This document shows, in pieces, positions 1 through 9,426 of a stretch of DNA of 64,000 nt. The stretch is taken from the NCBI GenBank assembly GCA_903832055.1, contig CAILAC010000002.1, positions 372,001-436,000 on the forward strand, read 5' to 3'. Made by a program: the position numbers and the translations under genes. A model generated the notes under the pieces. That model did not search any database, was not told the origin of the DNA, and worked only from the letters and a program-made list of their open reading frames with translations. Source of the stretch: an uncultured Acidobacteriota bacterium. Its GTDB lineage: Bacteria; Acidobacteriota; Terriglobia; Terriglobales; Acidobacteriaceae. Every line of letters begins with the position of its first letter. The first letter of the stretch is position 1.

Positions 1-541
1 TCTCCTGCTCGTGCTGCGCCACTTCCACTTCCCGCTGCGCATACAAGATCGATTGATAGGCGCGCACCACATCAAGCGCGATGCGCTGATTCACTGACCT
101 TGACGCAAGAGCTGCACTCTTTTCCGACAAGTCCGCACGGCGAATCTCTCGCTGCGTCTTGAACGAGTCAAAGGCCGTCCAGCTGCCTGAAAAACGCGTG
201 GAAAAATTCCCGATTGCCTCCGGCCGGTTCAGCGCATTCAACCCAAAATCCGCCTGGGTAAAAGCGCCCTGCCGCAGCCGCGTGCCAAATGCATACACCG
301 GGTCGTTGCCCCGCGAAATATCCTCGGTAAATTGCAGGCTCGGCAACAGATTTGTCCGCGCCGACCGCGCTTCCGCCTGTGCAACCTTGCCGTCTGCCTG
401 CGCTACAGCCACCTCGGCGTTCTGCGCCATCGCCATGTCAATGGCTTGCCGCAACGTAAGAGGCTCCTCCGCAAACGAAGATCCTCCCCCCGTAAACAGG
501 AGAAGCCCCAGAATCAAGGCCGGGAATTGATGTGATTTCAT
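1..541 (-). CDS. TolC-family outer membrane efflux protein, N-terminal part (cut by window start)
   Basis: Reading leftwards from the ATG at 541 gives about 180 codons without a stop before the window edge. The product begins with a signal peptide (basic MKSH, a hydrophobic LILGLLLFTG core, cleavage near SSFAEE) followed by LTLRQAIDMAMAQNAEV, the usual first helix of TolC/OEP proteins, and then the LLPSLQF strand typical of their first repeat. Such proteins form the trimeric outer membrane channel of tripartite pumps or type I secretion. The C-terminal two thirds lie outside the window, so partner genes cannot be seen. It is distinct from the second TolC-like gene at 4211-6160. The family is clear; the substrate is unknown. 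Confidence 0.8.
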   Translation of the reverse strand, partial: MKSHQFPALILGLLLFTGGGSSFAEEPLTLRQAIDMAMAQNAEVAVAQADGKVAQAEARSARTNLLPSLQFTEDISRGNDPVYAFGTRLRQGAFTQADFGLNALNRPEAIGNFSTRFSGSWTAFDSFKTQREIRRADLSEKSAALASRSVNQRIALDVVRAYQSILYAQREVEVAQHEQE

Positions 542-660
542 CGGTTGGCTACCTGAATAATGCCCTTCACCTGAACAAAGCCCTACCGCCGCCGATTCGT
601 TACAGAAATCAGGGGAAAATTCGCGCTGACTCTGCAACCTTGCGCATCAGCGGGGTCACT

Positions 661-1206
661 TCACTCCGAAGGCAAAGTATCCCTCAACCCCTGCGCCACC
701 CCATCAATCGAAGTCTGCTGGCTCAATTGGGTAATTTCCTGGTCCGCCGCAATGCTGTGCAGACCCATCCTCTGCGCCATTTGCCGCTCCATCCCCAGCA
801 GCGCCGTAAGTTCGCGCTCACTCAACAGCAGCATTTGCAGCATCAGCTGATCCCGCTCCTCGGCCCTGCGACTTATCCGCGATTGCCGCATGAGAATAAA
901 GCTCGCCACCAGAATCGCTTCAAACGCAAACAGAATATCCAGCAGCGGAAATGGCGCCGGATCAAAGCGATAAAGTCCGCGAATCGGCAACCAGTTCCAG
1001 CCCACCCAAGCAACAAAAACCGCCGCATGCGCACCCACATACGAGAGACTGCCAATGAACGAGGCCATCCGGTCGCCCAGCTTTTCCGATTGTGTGCGCT
1101 GCGCCAGGAACTCCTGCTCATGCCGCGCAATTAGATCAATATGCTCCTGCAAGTGGATCTGGACCTTCTCAGGAGACTCAAGCGGATTCGCATTCTGCGC
1201 CATCAT
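661..1206 (-). CDS. DUF1003 family inner membrane protein
   Basis: A 181-residue protein with a soluble N-terminus, two membrane helices (about residues 52-70 and 86-106) joined by a short loop with FDPAPFPLLD, then a charged helical tail with ERDQLMLQMLLLSERE. The FD-x-PFPLLD-x2-FAFEAIL arrangement followed by QSR is the DUF1003 signature; the function of that family is unknown. Two adjacent ATG codons (1206 and 1203) can serve as start, and the GAGG at 1211-1214 is better spaced for the second. It stands alone, 96 bp downstream of the histidine kinase stop. Confidence 0.85.
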   Translation of the reverse strand: MMAQNANPLESPEKVQIHLQEHIDLIARHEQEFLAQRTQSEKLGDRMASFIGSLSYVGAHAAVFVAWVGWNWLPIRGLYRFDPAPFPLLDILFAFEAILVASFILMRQSRISRRAEERDQLMLQMLLLSERELTALLGMERQMAQRMGLHSIAADQEITQLSQQTSIDGVAQGLRDTLPSE

Positions 1207-1302
1207 GCCACCTCACCAAGCGCATTGTTGCACCCACGATAAGATGGCGCTGCCTCTTTATGTGCTATCTCTCCTCGGCGCGAACTGCTCGCCAACTCTC
1301 AC

Positions 1303-2802
1303 TCACTCTGCTCCGCCTGCACCATATGGCAGCGGCAGGCGCAGACAAGCCACACAGCCATGCATTTCCCCTGAAGAACTACCCCCGCTGTCGCCCCGAT
1401 TCGTCAGTTGAACCGAGCCTCCATGCCCAAGCGCAATCTGCTGCGCCAGCACCAGCCCAATGCCGGTTCCACTCGGCTTGGTCGTATAAAACGGAACAAA
1501 CAAGTTGCTGGCATTCGTCAGTCCAGGACCATTGTCAGTAATGCTGATCAGCACCTCGCCCGCGCCCGTCTCCCATGAGATTTCGACGCAAGGCGTGTGC
1601 CCACCCGGCGATAGCAGCGCCGCATCCGCGCTCATTGAAGCTTCGGCGGCATTGCGCACCAGGTTAATCAGCGCCTGCGCCAACTGATCCGCATCCGCCA
1701 GCACCACCACGTCGTCAGCCTCAGATACGCTCACAGCCACACGCGTCTCAAGCTTTGCAACCCGCCTGATGAGCCCCGTCAGCGCGACCGATTCAAGCCG
1801 CGGCGCAGGCAAACCAGCAAGTTCCCTGTAAGCCTGCAAAAAGCGGTTGAGGCTCTCGGCGCGATCCTCAATCACTTCCAAACCGCGCTCAAAATCCTCC
1901 GCATCCTCGATCGAATCCGCCGCCGAACCTAACCGGCTTCTCAAACTCCCGGCAATTGACTTGATAGGCGTCAGCGAGTTGTTGATCTCATGCCCCAGCA
2001 CGCGAATCAGCCGCTCCCGGGCCAGCCGCTCTTCCTCGCGCAGGGCCTCGCTCACATCTGAGAGCACAAAAAGCGTATGCGGCACGCCGCGCAACCGAAA
2101 GCTCGACCGCTTCACCACCCACCGCGCCGACTGCTGCGCCACACCTTGCGCCTGCCGAGGTCTGCTCAGAGAAAGCAGATCGTTATCCTGTGCTCCCAGC
2201 AGCCGCTCCAGATCATCTTTTCCGCTCGCAGCGCTCTCCTGCTTACGTTCCCCCGTCGCCTTGCCCTGCAGATTGAAAGCCCGCTCCGCCGCAGTATTCA
2301 GCAGCTTCAAGCGACCTTCAGGGTCAAACGCCAGCACCGGCGACTGCATCGACTTCATCACCCGTTCCACCAGCGCCATCGCTTCCATCGCGCCCACGCG
2401 CTGCGCCTGCAACATTCCTGCAAGCGCATTGATCTCCAGCGCCAGGTCGCCCATTGCGTCATTCCGCCGACCACCGCGGGCACGAAATGAGTAGTCATCC
2501 TCGCGCAGCGCCGCCACCACATTGGCCAGCGTCTGCAAGGGGCGTACAATCCGCTCCTGCAGCAGCGAAACCACAAGCAGCCACACAGCGGTCACTGCCG
2601 GCAAGACGATCCATTGAATTGAAGGGTCGACACGGAGCTGGCGCAACTCCACCGCAGCCAGCACCACCATCGGCGCACCTAACACGTATAACCATAGACG
2701 CAGCCGACGTTCAAAACTCAGCCTCTCGCGCGTCCTTCCGAGCGGCAGTCGTTTGCGCGCCACAGCTTCCGCAACCGCCGCATCCCTGGGCTTAGAGTCC
2801 AT
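1303..2802 (-). CDS. NtrY/AtoS-type sensor histidine kinase
   Basis: Inner membrane sensor kinase of about 499 residues. Two membrane helices (about 35-52 and 63-81) are separated by only about ten residues, so there is almost no periplasmic sensor. They are followed by a HAMP-like linker, a PAS-like segment (about 145-250), and the catalytic core with the phosphoacceptor H271 in LGHEINNSLTPI, an N-box (NLVRNAAEA), and the ATP-lid motifs DNGPGL and GTGIGL. The ATG at 2802 was chosen; an in-frame TTG lies three codons upstream. The gene overlaps the end of the response regulator by 11 bp, so the two are probably translationally coupled. The signal is unknown; the lack of a periplasmic domain suggests membrane or cytoplasmic sensing (inference). 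Confidence 0.88.
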   Translation of the reverse strand: MDSKPRDAAVAEAVARKRLPLGRTRERLSFERRLRLWLYVLGAPMVVLAAVELRQLRVDPSIQWIVLPAVTAVWLLVVSLLQERIVRPLQTLANVVAALREDDYSFRARGGRRNDAMGDLALEINALAGMLQAQRVGAMEAMALVERVMKSMQSPVLAFDPEGRLKLLNTAAERAFNLQGKATGERKQESAASGKDDLERLLGAQDNDLLSLSRPRQAQGVAQQSARWVVKRSSFRLRGVPHTLFVLSDVSEALREEERLARERLIRVLGHEINNSLTPIKSIAGSLRSRLGSAADSIEDAEDFERGLEVIEDRAESLNRFLQAYRELAGLPAPRLESVALTGLIRRVAKLETRVAVSVSEADDVVVLADADQLAQALINLVRNAAEASMSADAALLSPGGHTPCVEISWETGAGEVLISITDNGPGLTNASNLFVPFYTTKPSGTGIGLVLAQQIALGHGGSVQLTNRGDSGGSSSGEMHGCVACLRLPLPYGAGGAE

Positions 2803-4180
2803 ATTTCTCAATGCGCCGGTACAGCGCTCCGCGGCTCAGGCCCAGCGCATCCGCGGCCTGGCTCACGTTGCCGCCCACACGCGCCAGAGCCTTGCGAATC
2901 AGAATCGCTTCCACCGCCTCCAGGCTCATATCATCCATCGCCGAAGCGGCCGCACGCGGTGCATGCAGCGCCAGATCCGTCGCCTCAATGCGTTCTCCCC
3001 GCGCCATCAGCACTGCCCGCTCAATCGTGTGATCCAGTTCGCGAACATTCCCCGGCCAGCCGTAATTCAGCATCAGTTGCAGCGCCGACGGTTCCAGCCC
3101 CTGTATCGCCCGCCGGTACCGCGTCGCATGCCGCGCAAGAAAATGCCCCGCCAGCTCCGGAATATCCTCGCGTCGGTCCCGCAGCGCAGGCAAACAAATC
3201 TCCACCGTGTTCAGCCGGAAAAGCAGATCCTCCCGGAACCGCCCCTCAGCGCAATCCTGCCGCAGATTCGCATTGGTCGCGGAAAGTATCCGCACATCGA
3301 CTTTCTGCGTCCGCGAAGAACCCACCCGCTCCAGTTCGCCCGTCTCCAGCACACGCAAAATCTTGGCCTGCTGCCGTATCGGGATATTCGCGATCTCATC
3401 CAGAAAGAGCGTTCCACCGCTGGCTAGTTCAAATCGCCCGATTCGGTCTGTTCGAGCATCCGTAAAGGCCCCCTTCACGTGTCCAAACAGTTCGCTCTCA
3501 AATGTCCCATCCGGCAACGCACCCGTATTCACGGCAACCAGAGTGCGCTGAGCGCGCCCTGAAAGCCGATGCAGCATCTGCGCCACCACTTCCTTGCCTG
3601 TGCCATGCTCGCCGGTAATCAGTACATTGGCATCCGACGGCCCCACCCGCGCCATTGTCTCCAGCACCATCCGCATCGATGGCGCAGACGCAATGAAGTC
3701 CGGTGCCCCAGGCGCCCTGAGAATGCGGTTCTCCGCCTCCAGCCATTGCGTTCGCCGCTGGCTGCGATGCAGTTCCATTTGCGTCCTCAAGACACTCAAC
3801 AGCCGCGGATTCTCCCATGGCTTTTGAATGAAATCACTCGCCCCGCGCCGCATCGCCTCGACAGCCAGATCAATGTTGCCCCACGCCGTCATCACAATCA
3901 CCGGCAGCTGCGGGTCGATTTCCTTGATGCGCGCCACCAGCTCCATCCCCTCCTGGCCCGAGGTCGTGTCGCGCGTATAGTTCAGGTCAATCAGCACCCC
4001 ATCAAAACTGTCGTGCGCCAGCGCCTCAAGCAGCAATGCCGGCGTCCGCACCATCTCCAGCTGATACCCTTCCGGCTTCAGCAGCAGACGCAGTGCTTCC
4101 AGTATCTGTGGCTGATCATCCGCAATCAGCAGTTTGTAAGGCTTCTCGGCAACTGCTCTCGATTTGTCGGTTGTCTTCAT
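2792..4180 (-). CDS. NtrC-family sigma-54-dependent response regulator
   Basis: 462 residues in the order receiver (about 15-130, acidic pair DD at 21-22, phosphoacceptor D65 in LIDLN, K120 in FIQKPW), AAA+ ATPase (about 160-385, Walker A GEHGTGKE at 190-197, Walker B-like GGTLFLDEIANIP) and a C-terminal Fis-type helix-turn-helix (GGNVSQAADALGLSRGALYRR). The sigma-54 contact loop reads GAFTDA (237-242) instead of the usual GAFTGA, so Gly is replaced by Asp at the fifth position. It lies 30 bp downstream of the TolC gene and overlaps the kinase gene, and so is likely the regulator of this export locus. Phosphorylation by the neighbouring kinase is inferred from context. Confidence 0.92.
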   Translation of the reverse strand: MKTTDKSRAVAEKPYKLLIADDQPQILEALRLLLKPEGYQLEMVRTPALLLEALAHDSFDGVLIDLNYTRDTTSGQEGMELVARIKEIDPQLPVIVMTAWGNIDLAVEAMRRGASDFIQKPWENPRLLSVLRTQMELHRSQRRTQWLEAENRILRAPGAPDFIASAPSMRMVLETMARVGPSDANVLITGEHGTGKEVVAQMLHRLSGRAQRTLVAVNTGALPDGTFESELFGHVKGAFTDARTDRIGRFELASGGTLFLDEIANIPIRQQAKILRVLETGELERVGSSRTQKVDVRILSATNANLRQDCAEGRFREDLLFRLNTVEICLPALRDRREDIPELAGHFLARHATRYRRAIQGLEPSALQLMLNYGWPGNVRELDHTIERAVLMARGERIEATDLALHAPRAAASAMDDMSLEAVEAILIRKALARVGGNVSQAADALGLSRGALYRRIEKYGL

Positions 4181-4210
4181 TCTTCCAGCCAGTCTTGCAG
4201 TGTCGCATAC

Positions 4211-6160
4211 CTACTGTCCACTGCCCGCTACTGTTCCCGTTTTTGCTGAGTCAATCGATATCCCATTCGCCTCCAGCGTCGAACCCACCGCGCGGTCCAG
4301 TTCTATGCGTGCCTTCTGATAAGCCGTCATTGCCGCTACCAGCGCCGACTCCGCCGCCGCCAGGTCCCGTCGCGCCGTCAGCGTCTGCAGGTTAGAGCCA
4401 GCCCCCAGCTCCTGCTCCTTCGCCGTAATATCAAACGTCTTCTGCGCCAGGTCGCGGCCCTTCCGAGCCGACTCCACACGCGCCTCACTCTGCTCCAGCG
4501 CGTACTGCGCATTCCGCACCTCAATGCGAATCTGCTTCTTCAACTGCTGCATGTGGAGCTCCGACTGTCGCGCCTCCAGTTCTGAGCGGTACTGGTCGCT
4601 CTTGGCGATCCGGTTGCGCAGCGGAATGTTCACCGAGATACCCACATAGTAGTCCGGCGCAGAATTGTTCAGCGCATTCTCCACCGCCCCGCCAAACCCC
4701 GTCGGCACCAGCGAATTGACCGTCGTTCCCGGCACTTTCGGACCCGCCAGTCCAGAACCCGCATAGAACCCGTTAAACGCCACCTCCGGCAGCAGCGCAT
4801 TCCGCGCCGCCTCACGGCTGATGCGCCTATTCTCCAGATCAATCGTCGTTTCGCCCAGCTCCAGCCGGTCACGCAGCGCCTGCGCAATCATGTCCGCCGT
4901 AAGCGCCGACGCCGTCGCATCCATCGTGCTGTGGTCGGTCGGCTTCACCGGCATCGCCTCCAGGATTGGGTCATCCAGATTCTTGGTCAGCGCATTCTTG
5001 ATCAGCAGTTCCTGAAACTGCAGCGTCGTCTTTGCAATCGTCAGATCCTGCTCGCGATTGGCCACCTCCGCCTCATCCTTCATCACGTCCATCGCCGGTA
5101 TCGCCTGCAATTCAAGCTGCTTGCGCCCGCTCTCCAGCGTCTGTTGCGCAAACTTCAGCGACCGGTCCTTCACCTGCTCATCCTCATACGCCGCCACCAG
5201 GTCCCAATACATATTTGCAATCTGCGTCACAGTCGTCAGCACCTGCAACTTGAAGGCTGCATCTGAAATCTTCTGGTTATTCCGCGCAATCCTCAGAAAT
5301 CGCAGGTTCGGTCCAAACCCAAAGCCCGCCAGCAACTCCTGCTGAATCCCAAAGCGGTAATACGTATTCAGCGTCGGATTCAAAAAGCTGTTCGGCGAAT
5401 TCGTCGTCGTCCGGTTGTTATCCAGAATCGCCTGAATCGAAGTACCCGTCGGAAACGCCTGCGCATACACAATGTTCCCGTTCGTCGAATTGTTCTTCAG
5501 CACCTGCACCCCATAGGTCTGCAGGTTTGAGAGCGGCGCCGCTGCATGTTCCACGTTGAAGTTGGCGCTGATCGTCGGGTCATACGACGAAACATTTGTA
5601 CCCGTACCCAGCGTCGATTGCACCAGCCCTGAAGCGCCCGCGCCCGCGCCGCCCGCGCCCCCTGAAGTACCGCCAGCGCCCGCCCCTGCCGCGCTCGAAC
5701 CAAAGCCGCCCACGCCGCCGCCCGGCGTATTCTGCACCACGCCCGTGTTCACTCCGCGAAACGACCCGCCCGCCTGCGTCCGCAAGATATCCGCCTGCGC
5801 AATCGGCATGTTATACCGCGCAATCGCAAGATCGAGATTGTTTTCAAGCGCCAGCGCAATCGCATCTTTCAGCGAGAGTTCAAGCACGCCGTCATGAATC
5901 AGCGTGTCAATCCGATTCGAGTTCGCCAGATTCGGCTCCGCCACCAGCGAAGCCCGATACGCGCTCACCGGATTCCACGAGTGCGGAATATCCAGCCGCA
6001 AACCCGCAGCCTTTTGCGGCGTCGGAGCATTGGGAGCGCCACTTTGTGCAGCCACCGGCAGCGATTGCACCAGCAAACTCAGGCAGCAAACTCCAGCGAT
6101 AAGTCTTATCAATTCCGACTTATTGCTGCCGTGCAACTCTTCTCTCTTTGAATAACTCAA
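4211..6160 (-). CDS. TolC-family outer membrane efflux channel
   Basis: 649 residues, long for TolC-like proteins, which usually have 420-500. An N-terminal signal peptide (SELIRLIAGVCCLSLLVQSLPVAAQ) is followed by LSLKDAIALALENNLDLAIARYN, the first OEP helix. A glycine- and alanine-rich insert (about residues 146-172, GGGVGGFGSS and similar) interrupts the first half. The second repeat carries the expected long helices (QTLESGRKQLELQAIPAMDV and AQKTFDITAKEQELGAGS). The start overlaps the stop of the upstream ABC ATPase gene in an ATGA, implying translational coupling. It would provide the outer membrane exit for the HlyD-ABC system encoded upstream. The substrate is unknown. Confidence 0.9.
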   Translation of the reverse strand: MSYSKREELHGSNKSELIRLIAGVCCLSLLVQSLPVAAQSGAPNAPTPQKAAGLRLDIPHSWNPVSAYRASLVAEPNLANSNRIDTLIHDGVLELSLKDAIALALENNLDLAIARYNMPIAQADILRTQAGGSFRGVNTGVVQNTPGGGVGGFGSSAAGAGAGGTSGGAGGAGAGASGLVQSTLGTGTNVSSYDPTISANFNVEHAAAPLSNLQTYGVQVLKNNSTNGNIVYAQAFPTGTSIQAILDNNRTTTNSPNSFLNPTLNTYYRFGIQQELLAGFGFGPNLRFLRIARNNQKISDAAFKLQVLTTVTQIANMYWDLVAAYEDEQVKDRSLKFAQQTLESGRKQLELQAIPAMDVMKDEAEVANREQDLTIAKTTLQFQELLIKNALTKNLDDPILEAMPVKPTDHSTMDATASALTADMIAQALRDRLELGETTIDLENRRISREAARNALLPEVAFNGFYAGSGLAGPKVPGTTVNSLVPTGFGGAVENALNNSAPDYYVGISVNIPLRNRIAKSDQYRSELEARQSELHMQQLKKQIRIEVRNAQYALEQSEARVESARKGRDLAQKTFDITAKEQELGAGSNLQTLTARRDLAAAESALVAAMTAYQKARIELDRAVGSTLEANGISIDSAKTGTVAGSGQ

Positions 6161-6855
6161 GATTGCACCCCTGCCATCGCCTTCGTTGCCGTATCTGAAT
6201 ACACCCAGCCATCGCGCAGTTCGATCGTCCGGCTGCCATACTTCGCGTTTTCTTCTGAATGCGTCACCTGCACAATCGTCGTCCCCTCTTCATTCAGCCT
6301 GCGAAAAAGCTCCATAATCTCCTTCGCCTGCCCGGAGTGCAGGTTCCCCGTCGGCTCATCCGCCAGCAGCAGACTCGGCCGATGGATCACCGCCCGCGCA
6401 ATCCCCACTAACTGCTGCTGTCCACCCGATAACTGACTGGGATACAAGTCCTTCTTGCCGACTATATTGAAGCGATCCAGAGTATCCGCCACCAGCGCCT
6501 GGCGCTCCTTGCGCGGAATGTCCTTGTACGACAGAGGCAAATCAATATTCTCCGCCACCGTCAAATCATCCAGCAGGTGATAACTCTGAAAGACCATGCC
6601 AATCCGCTTGCGCGCCAGGTCCGCCCGCTGCTTGCGGCTCATCCCCTGCACCGCCTCGCCCTCAAAGTGAAACTCGCCCCGCCACTGGTCATCCAGCATC
6701 GCCAGCACATTCAGGAGCGATGACTTCCCCGCCCCTGAAGGCCCCATCACCGTAACAAACTCACCCGGCTCAATCGTCAGATTCACTTGCCGCAGAACCC
6801 AAGTCTCCGTTGGTCCCGTCTTGAAACTTCGCTCGACACTTTTCAGTTCAATCAT
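6157..6855 (-). CDS. ABC transporter ATP-binding protein, MacB/LolD type
   Basis: 232-residue cytoplasmic ATPase. It shows Walker A GPSGAGKSS, a Q-loop (VFQSYHLLDDLTVAENI), the ABC signature LSGGQQQ, Walker B (LLLADEPTGNL) and the switch histidine (QVTHSEENA). The DEPTGNL Walker B extension is typical of the FtsE/LolD/MacB branch, which drives mechanotransmission permeases of the FtsX fold. It lies 33 bp downstream of the first-listed ADOP permease and overlaps the TolC start by four bases. The locus contains a second, diverged ATPase at 12028, so each could pair with one permease (inference). Confidence 0.93.
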   Translation of the reverse strand: MIELKSVERSFKTGPTETWVLRQVNLTIEPGEFVTVMGPSGAGKSSLLNVLAMLDDQWRGEFHFEGEAVQGMSRKQRADLARKRIGMVFQSYHLLDDLTVAENIDLPLSYKDIPRKERQALVADTLDRFNIVGKKDLYPSQLSGGQQQLVGIARAVIHRPSLLLADEPTGNLHSGQAKEIMELFRRLNEEGTTIVQVTHSEENAKYGSRTIELRDGWVYSDTATKAMAGVQS

Positions 6856-6888
6856 GACTTCGCCTGACTCCTCAATCCCGTAAAAAGC

Positions 6889-9414
6889 CTATTCTGATCG
6901 CAGCGCCAGCATCGGATCGACCGACGCAGCCCGTCGCGCCGGAATCGCCGCCGCCAGCACCACCATCACCGCGCTCACCCCGACACAAGCAGCCAGCGTC
7001 AACGGATCTCCCGGCTGCACCCCATAGAGTTGGCTGGTCAGCAGCCGCGAAATCGCAAACGCCGCCGGCAGCGCCACCGCCACGCCAATCACCGCCGTCA
7101 GCGCCATCTCGCGCAGCACCAGCATCACCACCGCACTGCGCTGCGCGCCCAACGCCATGCGCACCCCAATCTCGCGCGTCCGCTGCGCCGTCGCGTATGC
7201 CAGCACTCCATACAGCCCCACCGCCGTCATCAGCAGCGCCAGCAGAGAAAAGCTCATCGCCAGAAATGCCAGCGCCCGCTCGTTGGCCAGACTTATATCC
7301 ATCTGCTCATCCAGCGTGCGCATCTGGTACACCACGAGCTTCGAATCCAAACGGTGAATTCGCTCGCGAATCATGCTCTCAACCGTCTCCGGTGACTGGT
7401 CCGTCAACGCGTAAAGCTCCATGCCTCCAGGCAGTGTCTGCTGCAGGTAAGGCCGGTAGACTGTCCCGCGCGGAGTGTCCCTCAGGTTCTGGTGCTTCAC
7501 ATCACCCACCACGCCCACAATCGTCGTATCCAGTTTCACGTCGCTGCCCCCGCCTTCGGCAATCAGGCGTCCCAGCGCGTTCTGCGGAGTTCCATAAAAC
7601 CGCTTGGCAAATGTCAGGTTCACCACCGCCACTCGCGGCGCACCTTTCACATCAGCTGCTGTAAATTCCCGCCCTGCCAGCAGCGGTTGACGCAGCGTCG
7701 CAAAATAGCCGGGCGTGATACACGGGATTTCAAAATTCATGTCCTCTTCTTCAGGTGCCACATGCCCCTGCACTGTAAAGTTCGAGCCGTTCTGGTTGCC
7801 CGCAATCTCCGGGTCGGTCGTTCCCGATGCCTGCAACACACCCGGAATTGCCCGCACTTCGTCGAGCACATTCATCTCCACCTGCGCCGTGCGGTCATCT
7901 CCATATCCAGCCAGCGTCGGGTCCACCTGCCAGCTCAGCACATGCGCTGTCTGGAAACCCAATGCCTGTCCGCGCAGATTTGATAGCGTCCGCAAAAACA
8001 ACCCCGCCCCACCCAGCAGCAGAACAGTCAGCGCGATCTGAAAACCAACCGCGATCTTGCGAAATAGCTGTGAGCGCTTCGATGCCGTTCCACTGCTCTG
8101 CCGCAGCGACTCAGCCAGCCGCGGCCGGATAAATTGCAGCGCTGGTGCCACACTGAATGCCAACGTTACCGCCACCGAAAGCAGCAGCGTAAACCCCAGT
8201 ACCCGCAGGTCAACCGAAGCTGTATACGGCGTCTGATCCTGGTCTCCCACATTGCTGATAATCCTCACCAGCACGCTCGCAATCAGCGGAGAAAGCACCA
8301 CCCCGGCAATCGCTCCGCACACCCCCAGCACGGCTCCTTCCACCAGCAGTTGCCGCACAATCCTCGACCGCGCCGCGCCCAGTGCGTAGCGCATTGAAAT
8401 CTCTCGCACCCGCCCCGCCGCCCTCAGCAGCAGCAGCGTCGCCACATTCACCGCGCACATCGCCGCCAGCACCCCAACCATCCCCATCAGCACCAGCAGC
8501 GGCATCCGCAAGTCCTGCCGCTCCGGATTGAATCCCGTCGAATCGTCCTTCACAAACAGGTGCGTGTGATTGAGAAACTTGTCTTTGAACCGCTCTGAAA
8601 CCGTCCTGTATCCCGTCAGTTCCTGCGCTCGCAGCGCATACCAAAGCGGCTCCATTGTCGTTTCCGCCTGTTGCGCCGTCACACCCGGCTTCAACCGCGC
8701 CACCAGCGTCAGCCAGATCGACTGATGATTCGTCAGATCCTTGCGCGGAGCCGTCCAGGGCATCGCGATATCACTCATGCTCACCGGCAGAAACACCCCC
8801 GGCGTATACCCCCCAATCGCGCTGTGAAACCCCTCCGGCGCTACCCCCAGAATCGTAAACGGATGCCCGTTGATCAGCAGCGTCTTCCCCGCCACATCCG
8901 GCGCTGCCGTAAAGCGGGTCTTCCAGTAGTCATAACTCAACACCGCCACCGGATTCGCATCCTTCGCCGTATCATCCGAAACGGTCATCAGCCGCCCCAA
9001 CGCAGGCCTTAGTCCCAGTACGTCAAAGTAGTTTCCACTCACAAGCTCCGCATCTTTGTTCTCTGCCTGGTCATGCCAGGAAATGCCAACACTCGATCGG
9101 TCCGCGGCGAGAATGCCCGCGAATACCGTGTTGCGGTCGCGCAGATCCTTGTACATCGGCCACGAGAAGTAATTACCCGTATCTCCCCCAAAGCTGCTAG
9201 CCGAGCCAGAGTAAGCACCCGTCCACTCAAACCGCACTAACTCCTTCGGCTTCTGCACCGGCAGAGTCCGCAGCATCACCTGGTCAAATATCGTGAAGAT
9301 CGCCGAGTTAGCACCGATGCCCAGCGCCAGCGTCACGATCACCGTAATCGCAAACCCCGGCCCCCGCAGCAGTTGCCGCACCGCGTAACGCACATCCTGT
9401 ATCAACGCATTCAT
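6889..9414 (-). CDS. ADOP-type ABC permease (duplicated MacB/FtsX domains)
   Basis: About 841 residues with the architecture of the acidobacterial duplicated permease family: an N-terminal helix with LALGIGANSAIF, a MacB periplasmic core, three membrane helices of an FtsX domain (around LLVLMGMVGVLAAMCAVNVATLLLLR, with the REISMRYALGA coupling helix), then a second copy ending in REIGVRMALGAQR and IPARRAASVDPMLALRSE. The ATG at 9414 is preceded at six bases by AGGGGA and is preferred over an in-frame TTG at 9420. Members of this family are often found without an ATPase; here ATPase, adaptor and channel genes all flank it. It probably works as a MacB-like mechanical transporter or extruder; the substrate is unknown. 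Confidence 0.9.
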   Translation of the reverse strand: MNALIQDVRYAVRQLLRGPGFAITVIVTLALGIGANSAIFTIFDQVMLRTLPVQKPKELVRFEWTGAYSGSASSFGGDTGNYFSWPMYKDLRDRNTVFAGILAADRSSVGISWHDQAENKDAELVSGNYFDVLGLRPALGRLMTVSDDTAKDANPVAVLSYDYWKTRFTAAPDVAGKTLLINGHPFTILGVAPEGFHSAIGGYTPGVFLPVSMSDIAMPWTAPRKDLTNHQSIWLTLVARLKPGVTAQQAETTMEPLWYALRAQELTGYRTVSERFKDKFLNHTHLFVKDDSTGFNPERQDLRMPLLVLMGMVGVLAAMCAVNVATLLLLRAAGRVREISMRYALGAARSRIVRQLLVEGAVLGVCGAIAGVVLSPLIASVLVRIISNVGDQDQTPYTASVDLRVLGFTLLLSVAVTLAFSVAPALQFIRPRLAESLRQSSGTASKRSQLFRKIAVGFQIALTVLLLGGAGLFLRTLSNLRGQALGFQTAHVLSWQVDPTLAGYGDDRTAQVEMNVLDEVRAIPGVLQASGTTDPEIAGNQNGSNFTVQGHVAPEEEDMNFEIPCITPGYFATLRQPLLAGREFTAADVKGAPRVAVVNLTFAKRFYGTPQNALGRLIAEGGGSDVKLDTTIVGVVGDVKHQNLRDTPRGTVYRPYLQQTLPGGMELYALTDQSPETVESMIRERIHRLDSKLVVYQMRTLDEQMDISLANERALAFLAMSFSLLALLMTAVGLYGVLAYATAQRTREIGVRMALGAQRSAVVMLVLREMALTAVIGVAVALPAAFAISRLLTSQLYGVQPGDPLTLAACVGVSAVMVVLAAAIPARRAASVDPMLALRSE

Positions 9415-9426
9415 CAGCAATCCCCT

